This document shows, one piece after another, positions 8,511 through 18,200 of a stretch of DNA of 64,000 bases. The position numbers were made by a program, and so were the translations under genes. Position 1 is the first letter of the stretch; every line of letters begins with the position of its first letter. Below the pieces are notes generated by a model. It ran no database searches, was not told the origin of the DNA, and saw only the letters and a list, made by a program, of their open reading frames with translations. Source of the stretch: JAKVAV01 sp047632755 (GTDB taxonomy: Bacteria; Bacteroidota; Bacteroidia; Flavobacteriales_D; Cryomorphaceae). The stretch lies in the NCBI GenBank assembly GCA_047632755.1, contig JBLIDT010000013.1, forward strand, positions 13,277 through 77,276, given 5' to 3'.

Positions 8511-9422
8511 TTAGTCGAGCGCAAAATAATTTGCTGATTGATAGATTCCAGTTTCTTGTTTTACCAACTGCTTGAGGAGGTCGTTGGCTAGAGAGCTAGC
8601 TCCAAAACGAAACCACTCATTGGTAAGCCAAGCTTCACCCAATGTTTCCTTCACCATAATAAGGTAGTGCAATGCAAGTTTCGCATTTGAAATTCCGCCT
8701 GCGGGTTTCATTCCCACCATCTTCCCAGTTTCGTGATAGTGATCACGAATAGCTTCGAGCATGACTAAAGTTACGGGCATCGTAGCAGCGGGATTAATCT
8801 TACCTGTTGAGGTTTTAATGAAATCGGCTCCAGCAGAAATAGCCATTTGAGAGGCAAAATAGACGGCGTCTAGATTTCCAATCTCTCCTGTCTCCAAGAT
8901 CACCTTCAATCTTGCTTTACCGCAAGCTTCCTTTACAGCGCTGATTTCATCGAATACATAGGCGTAATCTCCTTGATGAAATCGACCGCGTGAAATGACC
9001 ATGTCGATTTCATCTGCCCCTTCGGCTACTGCTTCTTTCGTTTCGTCAATCTTGTATTTCGGAAAGGACTGTCCTGAAGGGAATGCTGTGGCAACTGATG
9101 CCACTTTAATTCCTTTATCGGCAACAAGGGACTTAGCCAATTTCACGAAAGTGGGATAGACACAGATTGCGGCTACATTAGGCAGGTCGGGAAATCCATG
9201 ATGCAAGTGAGCAGCCTTGTGGCAAAGCTGACGAACTTTTCCTTCGGTATCTTTTCCCTCAAGAGTAGTCAGGTCGATCATGTTCAGGGCCATTTTAAGG
9301 CCTTGTTTCTTAGCATCGGTCTTGATACTTCGAGTTTGAAATCGTGCGCATCGCTCCTCCACTCCGACTTGATCGATGGCTTTGCGCCTGATATTGGAAA
9401 GATTAAATGTTGAATTTGACAA
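8511..9422 (-). CDS. deoC: Deoxyribose-phosphate aldolase, long (animal DERA-like) form
   Basis: The enzyme splits 2-deoxy-D-ribose 5-phosphate into glyceraldehyde 3-phosphate and acetaldehyde in deoxynucleoside catabolism. Recognisable elements are IDLTTLEG at the first strand, VAAICVYP, VASVATAFPSGQ, ADEIDMVISRG, VILETGEIG, the Schiff-base lysine in DFIKTSTGK, and MKPAGGI. The frame is open upstream to an ATG at 9497, but a perfect promoter (9437-9466) lies inside that extension. I therefore prefer the TTG at 9422, which gives 303 residues with the roughly 47-residue N-terminal lead expected for the long form and a spacing of 14 bases from the promoter element. Start choice is the main uncertainty. 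It heads the operon with two aldehyde dehydrogenase genes. Confidence 0.9.
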   Translation of the reverse strand: MSNSTFNLSNIRRKAIDQVGVEERCARFQTRSIKTDAKKQGLKMALNMIDLTTLEGKDTEGKVRQLCHKAAHLHHGFPDLPNVAAICVYPTFVKLAKSLVADKGIKVASVATAFPSGQSFPKYKIDETKEAVAEGADEIDMVISRGRFHQGDYAYVFDEISAVKEACGKARLKVILETGEIGNLDAVYFASQMAISAGADFIKTSTGKINPAATMPVTLVMLEAIRDHYHETGKMVGMKPAGGISNAKLALHYLIMVKETLGEAWLTNEWFRFGASSLANDLLKQLVKQETGIYQSANYFALD

Positions 9423-9436
9423 TAGATGGTTTTTTT

Positions 9437-9466
9437 CAAATATAGAAAAAGCACTTGATGCACAAA
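9437..9466 (-). promoter_or_regulatory. Bacteroidota-type promoter for deoC operon
   Basis: The minus strand has TTTG (plus 9463-9466), a spacer of 18 bases and TATATTTG (plus 9437-9444), both exact matches to the TTTG/TAnnTTTG consensus of the primary sigma factor in this phylum. It lies inside the longest deoC reading frame and therefore helps reject the ATG at 9497. Confidence 0.7.
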
Positions 9467-9522
9467 AAGTGGCTGTTCCGAAAGTCGGGACAGCCACTCC
9501 AAATCTTCAAATCGAAATATTC

Positions 9523-12500
9523 TTATCTCGAGATTACCAGCCTTTCGACTTTCTGGAAACCACTGGAGGTCATGCGCACCAAATAAATCCAGTTGGGCAT
9601 TCTGTCTGCGTTGAAATCCAGCCTTTGATCACCTGTCATTTCAATCGTCTTATTGACAAGATTCTCTACAACTCTTACGCTCATATCGAGGATATCGATC
9701 GAAACTCTTTCGTTCTCTACAGCAAAGAAAACAATGTTAGTGATACCCTGCGAGGGGTTTGGCATAACGGATAGCTTTTTGTCAAAATTTGAGTTCGTAG
9801 AAACAAACTCTGTTAGCGCTGCCAGAGCAGGAATACAGCCAGACGCCAAGTCTCCGTTGAAGAATACCTGAGGGCCACCAGTTAAACTTAGCATTTCTGT
9901 GCTAAAGTCTAACAAGTCGACTGCGTATAGACCTCCAGCGTTAGAACCGTTGCCATTTGCCAAAAGCAATCGGCCATCGGCCAGCAAGCGAGCACCGTTC
10001 ACTTCGGCCAGTTCCAGTTCTATAAAACTATTGTCCAAGAGATTGGTCAGTGTGCTCTCACTTCGATTAACCAACCATAGAATCTGATCTTCAGGAGTTC
10101 CTGTTGCGATCAAATTACCGCCGCTAACACTAATCCCAGAAAAAGCAACTGAAGCTTCGGCAACTCCCTGCACGAATTCAATGATATAAACTGTGTTGTT
10201 TGATGGTTTGCCAAGGAAAAGAACGCCATTCAAATCGAATGTGGCCGCAGGAAAACCATTTAACGATTACCCGGAAGGGGTTTGTATTGGAATATTCTGT
10301 TGAACATAGATGCCTGATGCAGGATCAAAAATGTCGACTTTATTTTCCCTTATGGCATAAATCAACCCATCGGGACTCAAATCTATGTGGTTGTCTCCGG
10401 AGCTAAACCCTTATATAATAGTTATTTAAATGGAATCGTCTTCTCCTAAACTGATTCCATAAAGTTCATTGTAGGCATTGTTTTGAGGGTAACCAGTATA
10501 ATCGGTCAAAAAGTTAGGACATTCTCTACTTTGAAAATACCCATCACCTCCCGATGCCATATCTCCATTGCCCTTCATAAAGGGCTCACCATCCAATAAT
10601 AGCAAGTAACTGCTCAGTAGGTTTCCTGCGAAATCTCCAAGGTATACCCGGTTTCTGTTTTTGGTACTCACCAATCCATACCCCGATTCAAATATGGCAA
10701 AACCATTAACCAATGCAGGAAGGTTTTGGACAAAAGATGTTTGGCCTTCGGTATTCAATTCAATAGTTCGGCCACCAAAATCTCTTGTTGCGAGGTAGAG
10801 ATTTCCGCTATCGGAGAAAGCTAAATCACCGCCGTGCACAGGAGCACTTCGAGCGAATTCTACTTCGCCCGTTACTTTATTAACGGAATAAATAGCATTG
10901 TTCGCTTCACTACCGATGTGCAAAACACCATTGGGGTTGAAACCCGCAGCTATAGAGCCAACAAGGGTTTCTGACAGAACAACTTCTTCTGACAACGAGC
11001 CCCCGTTAGAACTCACATCCAGCGTTCTAAAATTCCCATTGGAAGATCGAACGATATAGACAAGATTGGCGTTTCCATCGTATGCAATATGGAATGGATA
11101 TGGCAGCGCCAATAGTTCATTCAGTTCTGCAACTTGACTCTCCTCATTCAGCGTGTACTCATAAAGCTTAGGGTTACCTCCGCCTGTGGGATTGTCTGCT
11201 AGAAAATATCTGTAATTAGAGCACGAAACTATCTCCGTCCATGAAACTGCAACCTCTTGAGATAATCCTCCCTGGAAAGCAGTAAGTATATCAGCACCTT
11301 CATTCTCGCCTGTATAGCAGATAGTAGCAGCACCATTCGCATCGGTAAAAGACAAACCCGCTTACTTCATTGGCTCCTTGAACCGTAAAATCAATTCGAA
11401 CCCCTTCGAGCGGTTCCCCAAAAATATTTGAGAGAGTAGCATCAAAACATAGCTCGGTAAATAGGGGTGCTTCTGAAGTTTGAGGTAATAATGTAAGGTC
11501 ATTGACTTCGATGACGTCAGAGTATAATTGACCACCGGGATAAACATAAGAATCCTCATTGTTTGTTCCGTATACAAAGACTCCAAACGCAGTATTGCAA
11601 GTCAAAGAATAGGTGCCCAATTCCACTTCCAGTTGTGCGGAATTGAAGTTGGTTCCTAGGAAAGGAGAAAATGCCCCAGGGGGTATCGGTAATCCATCCA
11701 AGGCAATTGTTTCCAAACCATTCCCGTCCACAACTAAGTTGAGGTAATTCGAATTAAACCCTGAGGTGGGGGTTGAAACCGTATAGTCACCAAGAAACTG
11801 CTCCCGAGGTGGAATGATCATCATGGCAGGATCACCAGCAAATTGGGGACCTACAGCTGCATTTCCTTGGATAAATTGAGCTAACAATACTGGTGCCGTC
11901 GATTCTACAGTTGATGATGCGGTGAGTATTGTTTCGAAGAATTCGCCTCTATTTAAAGTGGCCTCGAATACGCCATTAATTTCGATGTTCGTGGCATCTT
12001 CGCTTGCCAATACTCTGAAAGAATCACCATTTTCCCGGACGGCGAATGGAACGGTAACGAATGATTGGCCCCAACTATTTGAAGGAGGAAGCATCCCGGT
12101 AAGGTGGTCGCAAATCCTGTGGAGGTTGGAACATTGGCACAATAGTGACTCCCAAAGACACCCACAGGCGAAGAAGATTGTACAGTCGTTCCGGTAAGGT
12201 CGATGCCTGATTCGCTTCGACCTTGGTATACTTCGCCCTCATTTGGAGTAACCTCATAAGGCACTCCTGCCAACTCGCTACCTATGGCTGCCGTAGGAGT
12301 GATGGTAATTAAATTATTATCTAAACTTGAGACGACGCCAAATTGCGAAGCAACGAATGCTCCTGAATTCGCGTAACTCATCACTAAGTAGTCACTCGTC
12401 CAGGCGCTCACAGGAATAGCTAAAAAAGCGTCGCTTGAAAATGCTCTTTGGCTCAATCCATATACTGAGATGGGATTATCTGCCGAGACATGTACACCCA

Positions 12501-12828
12501 CGTCTTGGACGTTACTTGACCCTACGATGAATGCATTGTCGGGAACAGTTACAGCAATCAGATCTCCGGGCAAGATATCGAACTCTTCGCAAAAAGCAAT
12601 TCCTTCAATTTTTACGAGTCCCGAGGCACCAGATTGGCTTGAGATGAAGATTTGTAGTTCTAACGATTGAGGAGGGTTAGCGTTCAGATCTTCTGGGTAG
12701 GTTTCATTAAAAACCAACCAAAAGTCTGTACCGACATTTGTTTGTTGAGAGAATAGGCTTTGAGACGTGAGTGAGATAAGTGCCAACAAGACACACCTCT
12801 TCACAAACTAGGTTAACAAGGTTTTCAT
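9523..12828 (-). pseudogene. Decayed gene for a secreted IgGFc-binding-domain protein with type IX sorting domain
   Basis: Four reading-frame pieces belong to one gene of about 1,100 codons. The first (below 12828) has a signal peptide-like start and an IgGFc-binding N-terminal-type domain (TNVGTDFWLVF, GVFGSHYCANVP, then SWGQSFVTVPFA). A loss of one T in a T-run at 12112-12114 and a gain of one T at 11347-11350 shift the frame; correcting them restores FCDHLTG and GFVFTDANG. The original ATG at 12828 is followed in frame by a TAG at 12808-12810. Three more in-frame TAA codons occur at 10426-10428, 10411-10413 and 10267-10269, with coding-like sequence on both sides. The last part encodes beta-propeller-like repeats and a C-terminal type A sorting domain (MPNPSQG ... 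WIYLVRM ... RLVISR). Sequencing error might explain the two homopolymer indels but not the stops. Confidence 0.85.
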
Positions 12829-12873
12829 TGGTTGTGATGGTTTTAGTTGTTCCATCAATGTACAACAAACAAT

Positions 12874-12906
12874 AAAAAAAGCCGACTCAGGCATTTCTGA
12901 GTCGGC
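12874..12906 (-). terminator. Intrinsic terminator after the first TonB gene
   Basis: A perfect 10-base stem, GCCGACTCAG (12881-12890) with CTGAGTCGGC (12897-12906), has a 6-base loop. On the minus strand it is followed by a run of seven T (plus 12874-12880), so it ends transcription from the tonB-like gene at 12930. Confidence 0.88.
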
Positions 12907-12929
12907 TTTAAGTTCTTTGAAAAAGAAGT

Positions 12930-13607
12930 TTACCTCAAGGTAAATCGTATTGGTAGGTTGTACTGCACCTTAACCGATTTACCTCTTTGTTTTCCTGGAG
13001 ACCACTTCGGCATACTTTCCACTACGCGTATGGCTTCTTCATCGCAACCACCTCCTATAGATCTAAGTACTTTGACATCTTTTACAGCTCCCTGTTCGTT
13101 CACTACAAAAGTCACGTAAACTGTTCCTTGTATGCCCGCATCTTTTGCAATAGCTGGGTATTTAATGTTCTTACCCAAGTATTTCATCAATGCAGCTTCT
13201 CCTCCTGGGAAACTTGGCATCTCCTCAACAATCGTAAAGATTTGCTCTTCTACGACTTCCTCCGCTACCTCGTCGATAAACTCGATCTCAGTATCTTCAT
13301 CCACCTCAAGATCTTCAATAACAAGTTCTTCCTCGATTTCCTCTTCATCCTCTACAATTTCGATAACCGTAGTAGGAGCAGGAGGTGGAGGTGGAGGTGG
13401 AGGCTGTTGTTGTGAAATGGGAATAATCTCCTCTTCGATCAAATCCAATTCTAGTTCTCCGAGATCTTTGACTTCGGTTTCAAATGCTTTCCATTCAAAT
13501 GCTACCAAGACCAAGGCTAGGGAAAACAACAAACCAATAATAATGAGCGGTACACGCTTTTTTTCGAGGTTTGCTTCAGGACTTTTCTTTAATTCCATGT
13601 GCTCCAT
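12930..13607 (-). CDS. TonB-family energy transducer
   Basis: A 225-residue single-pass inner-membrane protein. After about 18 cytoplasmic residues rich in Lys there is one transmembrane helix (VPLIIIGLLFSLALVLVAF), then a proline run (QQQPPPPPPPPAPTT at about 65-79), a very acidic linker of about 55 residues, and a C-terminal TonB domain from about 135 (FPGGEAALMKYLGKNIKYP, GTVYVTFVVNEQG, PKWSPGKQRGK). TonB couples the proton-motive force to outer-membrane receptors. The acidic rather than Pro/Lys linker is notable but seen in other members of this phylum. A near-consensus -7 element, TATTTTCG (13623-13630), lies 15 bases before ATG 13607, supporting that start. A related gene lies just upstream at 13707. 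No ExbB/ExbD or receptor is adjacent. Confidence 0.88.
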   Translation of the reverse strand: MEHMELKKSPEANLEKKRVPLIIIGLLFSLALVLVAFEWKAFETEVKDLGELELDLIEEEIIPISQQQPPPPPPPPAPTTVIEIVEDEEEIEEELVIEDLEVDEDTEIEFIDEVAEEVVEEQIFTIVEEMPSFPGGEAALMKYLGKNIKYPAIAKDAGIQGTVYVTFVVNEQGAVKDVKVLRSIGGGCDEEAIRVVESMPKWSPGKQRGKSVKVQYNLPIRFTLR

Positions 13608-13706
13608 TTTTTACAGACTCAGCGAAAATAGTAAAGTTTGCATACTTAAGCGACGAGAGTCTTGATTTTTAACTTAATTGCTTTACCAACTATTGTGCCT
13701 CATCTA

Positions 13707-14399
13707 TCACTTTAAAGTAAAAGTAACTGGCATTACAAAGCTGACATTTACCGGTCTCCCGTTGTGAAAGCCAGGTTTCCATTTGGGCATAGACATCACC
13801 GCCTTCAGGGCTTCTTCATCAAGACCACCTCCTACACCGCGCTTTAGTTCAATATCCGTTATAGACCCGTCTTTGGTTACGGTAAATCCAATGTAAACAC
13901 TTCCTGATATTCCTGCGTCTTTTGCCATTCTTGGATAGACCACTTGATTTTGAAGAAATACCACTCTTAACGAATCTCCTCCGAGAAACTCGGGCATTAC
14001 GTCAGCGAAAAGCAATGGCTCTTCTTCAGACTTGAGTTCTGGTAATCGAGAAATATCCTTGACAATGGGTTCATCTCCAAGATCAGGAAATTTGATCTCA
14101 GCTTTGAGAGGCTCCATCTCATCAAACTTAAATTGGTCAATAATGGTTTTGGCAACTTCCTTTTTTACATCCTCCTTTTTCTCAATAGGTTTTTCTTTTT
14201 CCCTGAAAGAAGGAGGAATAAGCGTCGCTTCAAAGACGGGTATTTCATCATTGAAATCCTCAGAGGAAGTTCTTTCCTCAGCTGGTGTTCTCCATTCGAA
14301 TGCTGAGAGAACAATGGCGCATGCCACAGCAAGGCCCAATAAGAATAAGGTCGGTTTTTTGCGTTCGAGTTCTAGTTCGCGCGATTTTTTGATCTGCAT
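13707..14399 (-). CDS. TonB-family energy transducer, paralogue
   Basis: A 230-residue protein with the same plan as its neighbour at 12930: a charged N-terminus (ELERKKPTLFLLG), one transmembrane helix ending in SAFEWR, a linker rich in Glu, Lys and Pro (EKEKPIEKKEDVKKEV), and a C-terminal TonB domain from about 145 (YPRMAKDAGISGSVYIGFTV, GGGLDEEALKAV, PKWKPGFHNGRPV). The shared (S/A)FEW motif after the helix and the closely similar C-terminal domains point to tandem duplication. There is no polyproline run here, unlike in the neighbour. It probably energises a different outer-membrane receptor set; partners cannot be told from this window. Spacing to the neighbour is about 100 bases, so they may be separately transcribed. 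Confidence 0.85.
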   Translation of the reverse strand: MQIKKSRELELERKKPTLFLLGLAVACAIVLSAFEWRTPAEERTSSEDFNDEIPVFEATLIPPSFREKEKPIEKKEDVKKEVAKTIIDQFKFDEMEPLKAEIKFPDLGDEPIVKDISRLPELKSEEEPLLFADVMPEFLGGDSLRVVFLQNQVVYPRMAKDAGISGSVYIGFTVTKDGSITDIELKRGVGGGLDEEALKAVMSMPKWKPGFHNGRPVNVSFVMPVTFTLK

Positions 14400-14448
14400 A
14401 GTACACGGTTTTTAAACAGAAAAACCGCTTTGTGGCCACTCAGCTTTT

Positions 14449-14865
14449 TTATCTGCGGAGTTTATTGAAAACCCAAATTGCAAACACTGTGCCTAAGGCT
14501 GAACCTATCGTATCTGCCACAAAATCAAAGACACTCGCAAACCTTGAAGGGACAGCTAAGCCCTGAAATATTTCGGTTGCACCTCCATAAAAGGTACCAA
14601 TAAGAAAGACTATCCAGAGAGCTTTTCTGGTCAATAGTTCAGTACGTCGGCTCAGCCCCCAAACCATCAATGTAACCAACAAACCGAACACAGCTACATG
14701 AGCTAACTTGTCTTCAATATCTATGGCCCAGATGTCAAAATCGGGAAGATTTTCCCCAGGAAGGGACATCAATAAAAGAATAAAGGCGGCCCATAAGAGA
14801 GCCGCCGAGTATGCTTTTAGCCACGAAAGCTGATTAGGCCGTGTGTGCTTTGTAGGCATCGGCAT
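14449..14865 (-). CDS. VanZ-like membrane protein
   Basis: A 138-residue protein with four predicted hydrophobic segments (LLWAAFILLLMSLPG, HVAVFGLLVTLMVWG, ALWIVFLIGTFYGGATEIFQ, FVADTIGSALGTVFAIWV). The motifs LSxPG, DKLAHVAVFG, ATEIFQ and FDFVADTIGS are those of the VanZ-like family. The role of this family outside teicoplanin resistance is unknown, so no function is claimed. Its start overlaps the end of gcvH by 26-32 bases depending on which of two ATG codons (14865 or 14859) is used, which means that it is translated with gcvH. The arrangement ruvA-sprA-gcvH-vanZ-like recurs, to my knowledge, in other Bacteroidota. Confidence 0.82.
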   Translation of the reverse strand: MPMPTKHTRPNQLSWLKAYSAALLWAAFILLLMSLPGENLPDFDIWAIDIEDKLAHVAVFGLLVTLMVWGLSRRTELLTRKALWIVFLIGTFYGGATEIFQGLAVPSRFASVFDFVADTIGSALGTVFAIWVFNKLRR

Positions 14866-15211
14866 CTAATAGTTGTGATAAGTCTGACTCACCATCAAAT
14901 TCAACTTTTATCATCCATCCTTTTCCGTAAGGATCCTCGTTTACCAGTTCAGGATTGGCTTCGAGTTCCTTGTTAAATTCAATCACTTTTCCAGCCATGG
15001 GCATAAAAAGATCAGAAACTGTTTTAACCGCTTCAATGGTTCCGAATACTTCTGCAGAGTCCAAATCCTCACCCTCTGTCTCGATCTCAACGAATACAAT
15101 ATCACCTAATTCGCCTTGAGCATATTCAGTAATTCCTATAGTGGCAATATTGCCTTCTATCCTAATCCATTCGTGGTCTTCAGTGTATTTTAATTCAGCT
15201 GGGAAATTCAT
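14834..15211 (-). CDS. gcvH: Glycine cleavage system H protein
   Basis: A 125-residue lipoyl carrier protein that shuttles the aminomethyl group between the P, T and L proteins of glycine cleavage. The sequence covers the whole family, from KYTEDHEWI at the N-terminus to YGKGWMIKV. The lipoylated lysine is K63 in EAVKTVSD, and GDIVFVE and GxIEAVK are typical. It lies 11 bases after sprA and overlaps the following vanZ-like gene; the glycine cleavage partners P, T and L are not in this window. Its presence in the sprA transcript seems a historical association rather than a functional one. Confidence 0.96.
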   Translation of the reverse strand: MNFPAELKYTEDHEWIRIEGNIATIGITEYAQGELGDIVFVEIETEGEDLDSAEVFGTIEAVKTVSDLFMPMAGKVIEFNKELEANPELVNEDPYGKGWMIKVEFDGESDLSQLLDADAYKAHTA

Positions 15212-15221
15212 TATACCTTTT

Positions 15222-18200
15222 TTATTGAGTCAATGTGAAACGTAAAGATACACCGGTGTTTATGTTCGATGTAGGGAATGAAATAGAAACTTTTGGTTCG
15301 TTGATCTGGTGATCGTAAAATGCCCTAATATTCAATCTATCTGAAATTACGTAGTCGATGGCCGTTTTGATCGAAAGCAGGTTTTGACCTGAAGTAATTT
15401 GATTCGTGCCTTCTTCCATTCTTCTTGCGATGACTTCAGTGTCTCGAATACTCAAGTCAAATCTCACATTAAGGTCGCTCTTTCTCGTTTTTCCTGCCAA
15501 CTTGATTTCAACGTCTGGAAAACGGTAACCAAGACCCAAAACGATCTCATCGCTTCTGTTTTCGGTAAGCTGAAAATTCGTTGTGCTGAAGGCCAAGACT
15601 CTGTTTTTGTTAATCTCGAAATTGGTGATCAGCGAGTTTTGCCACGTCATGTCTATTCGAATCAACGGACTTAGTTGCTCGCTAATCGTTATCGCGTTGA
15701 TTTGAGTATCAGAAATGAAGTTTTCTTCGATAGAATTGTCTCGAACAGGCGTGCCATCTGTGTTTGTTCCCGAGGCTAAGTTGGTAGTGAAATTACTGAT
15801 GCTAAATGTGCTGCGGTAGGCATGCGAAATATTAATCGTTCTGAAGATTTTCTTAAGCGCTGGGATTTTCGAAAGCCCGTCATAGTTGACCGACCAGTTG
15901 GGGTTTTTTATCGCATCCCAAACTGTGTAATCACTGATGGAGAAATTGACACTTTGCGCATCTTGCCCAGTATAAGCTGCAACAAAAGATGGAACAACTA
16001 CTTGCTGCGAGGTTGGGCCAAATCCATCGGCATAGGCACCTTCGAGACCTGAGTTTGGCTCGGAAAATCCAGTCTCTCGAGCAAGACGATTGGATATATC
16101 ATCCCTTATTTCAAGGAAAGTTTCGAAAGTTGGGCTGATGTTGTTTACATCCTGAGTCCAGAGCGTACTCCAAGCGTTTAAAGTAGTACTAAAGCTTCCT
16201 GTCTGAAATCGACTTTCTTCCAAATACTGCTGAAGATCAGGACTGTACCTGAAGAAAGATCCGTCGTTATCAGATTGGCTTCTTTGAGCGGTCAATTCAA
16301 TTCTCAAATTTGGTAAAGGCTCAAGATTTAAGCGCAAATTGAAATCCTCGGTATAAGTTTGCAGGTATTGCTGGTTAAGGAACTCATTTTCCACAAGCCA
16401 CCCCTTGAGAGCTGCCTGCTGGTTAAAATTATCAATTTGATGTCCAAACACGAAGTCTACTCCTGGAGCGCTAAAACCTGGATCCATCCCGAGGATATTT
16501 GATGTTCGGTTGTATCCTGGTAGCAATGTTCCTTCATTCTGACTATATACTATGCTCAAGTTCTTGACACTCATTAACAACTTGGCGAAATAGTCAAGAA
16601 CCGTGATTTCGTTTTCATCTTTTTCTTTTTTCTCTGGCTCTTCCTCTTCTTTTCCATCTTTCTCATCTTTTTCATTCGACTTTCGACCTGACCCTTGCGA
16701 AAGTGATCGTCCTCCTCCTCTGCCCTGGCGTTGGAACTTTCGGTTTACATTTTTGAAGTAACCGATCTTGTTATAAAGCGATAAGAAGTTTAACTGACCG
16801 TTTATCGAAATATTTCTGGAGTTCTGAATAACGTTACCCAAGGTGTCCTGAGAAAATGGTGCGCGTTGCCAATTATAGCTTCCGCTGTACCTCACGTCCG
16901 TGCTTATCCAATCGAGAATAGGAATCTTATTGATTGGCACTCGATAGTTGGCAGAGAAATTCTGATTGAAGGTGACGTTCTCACCAAATCGAGTGAGACT
17001 TGCCCAAATCGTATCCCGATATTGATTGTAAGAGTCCCTATCTTCTCTATCAACCCTGCCTTCGGGCTCGTCGATAAATGAAAGATTGTTGGCGCTGTAG
17101 GTTAAGCGGATAGATTGAGTCAGGTCATGTTGAACATCGTAAACTCTATTCCAGTTGAATGTTTTGGTATAAAGAATAGGTTGCTCAAAATTAAAAACAT
17201 CACTATTATTTTTGAACTGTTGCTCGCTATAGGTTCTGTTTATTTCAGATCTAAAGGAGAATGATTTAGGGACCAACGTGAAATTGAAATCTCGAATCAA
17301 TGCCAAATATTCAGACTTCCGCAGAAACTTACTAGTGGCAAAAGGCTTGATGTTCTTGGGCTTGGCATTGTAGTTATATCCAAGACCTAACCTAAACTGT
17401 CTTTGGTTATCAAATGCGGTATTGATGTCGTAAAACGCCCTTTCACTATAGGCAAATGTGGCATTGAAGTTTTCAATGTCATATACCTGAGGTTTTTTAT
17501 CGGGATTGGTTCGTTCCTTCCTAACGTTGGTAAAGTTGATACTTCGTCTCCGCGTATAGGTTTGAGATCGCTTCTTAAGATCTTTTTTTTCGTCTTGTGA
17601 GAGTCCTTCGGCTACTTCATCGAGTTCAAGATCAGGTGCAAGAGGATCAAATCGAGGTCTTACAATTTGCTCGGATTGACCAATGAACATGGGGACTTTA
17701 ATTCCTGATTCTTCTGGAAGAAACTTACCCAATTCCAGATTCGAGTTGGCATCATAGCCCATTGACTGCTCCTGTGGCCGCTCACTCACTCGGCTTTCTA
17801 GAGATCCGAAGTTTGGGGTAGAAATATTTCCCGAAAGGGAAACGCTACCAAAGTCTGCAAGCTGCGCATTCACTCTTGCGAGTGCTGCCCAACCGCCTTC
17901 ATTGTTGAAATCAGTAAGTCGCAGCTCATTCACCCATATCTCAGCACTCTCGGGTAGTGCATCATCTTCAGCCCAAATATTATCTGCTGAGTTGGGGTTT
18001 CTTATCCCAATCATAACGGTACGAACAGAACTTAAGACGGGATTTCCTTTGATGCGAATCCTTCGATTACCATCCATCTCTTCATAGATTCGGCTCTGTT
18101 CAAATCCAGATTGATTCCTTGAATTCTTCGCGCTTTGAAGCCGATCAAATTCAATCTTCATATTGTTCTCTTCCGGCCAGATATTCTGAGGAGTACTGGA

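Noticed and set aside
9284..9502. Upstream ATG start of deoC at 9497
   Set aside because: A perfect promoter lies within the first 20 codons of that extension, and the extra residues do not resemble the family.
13132..13665. Plus-strand frame of 177 codons rich in Ser and Gly
   Set aside because: It is the antisense of the acidic and proline-rich linker of the TonB gene; the low complexity is a mirror of that linker.
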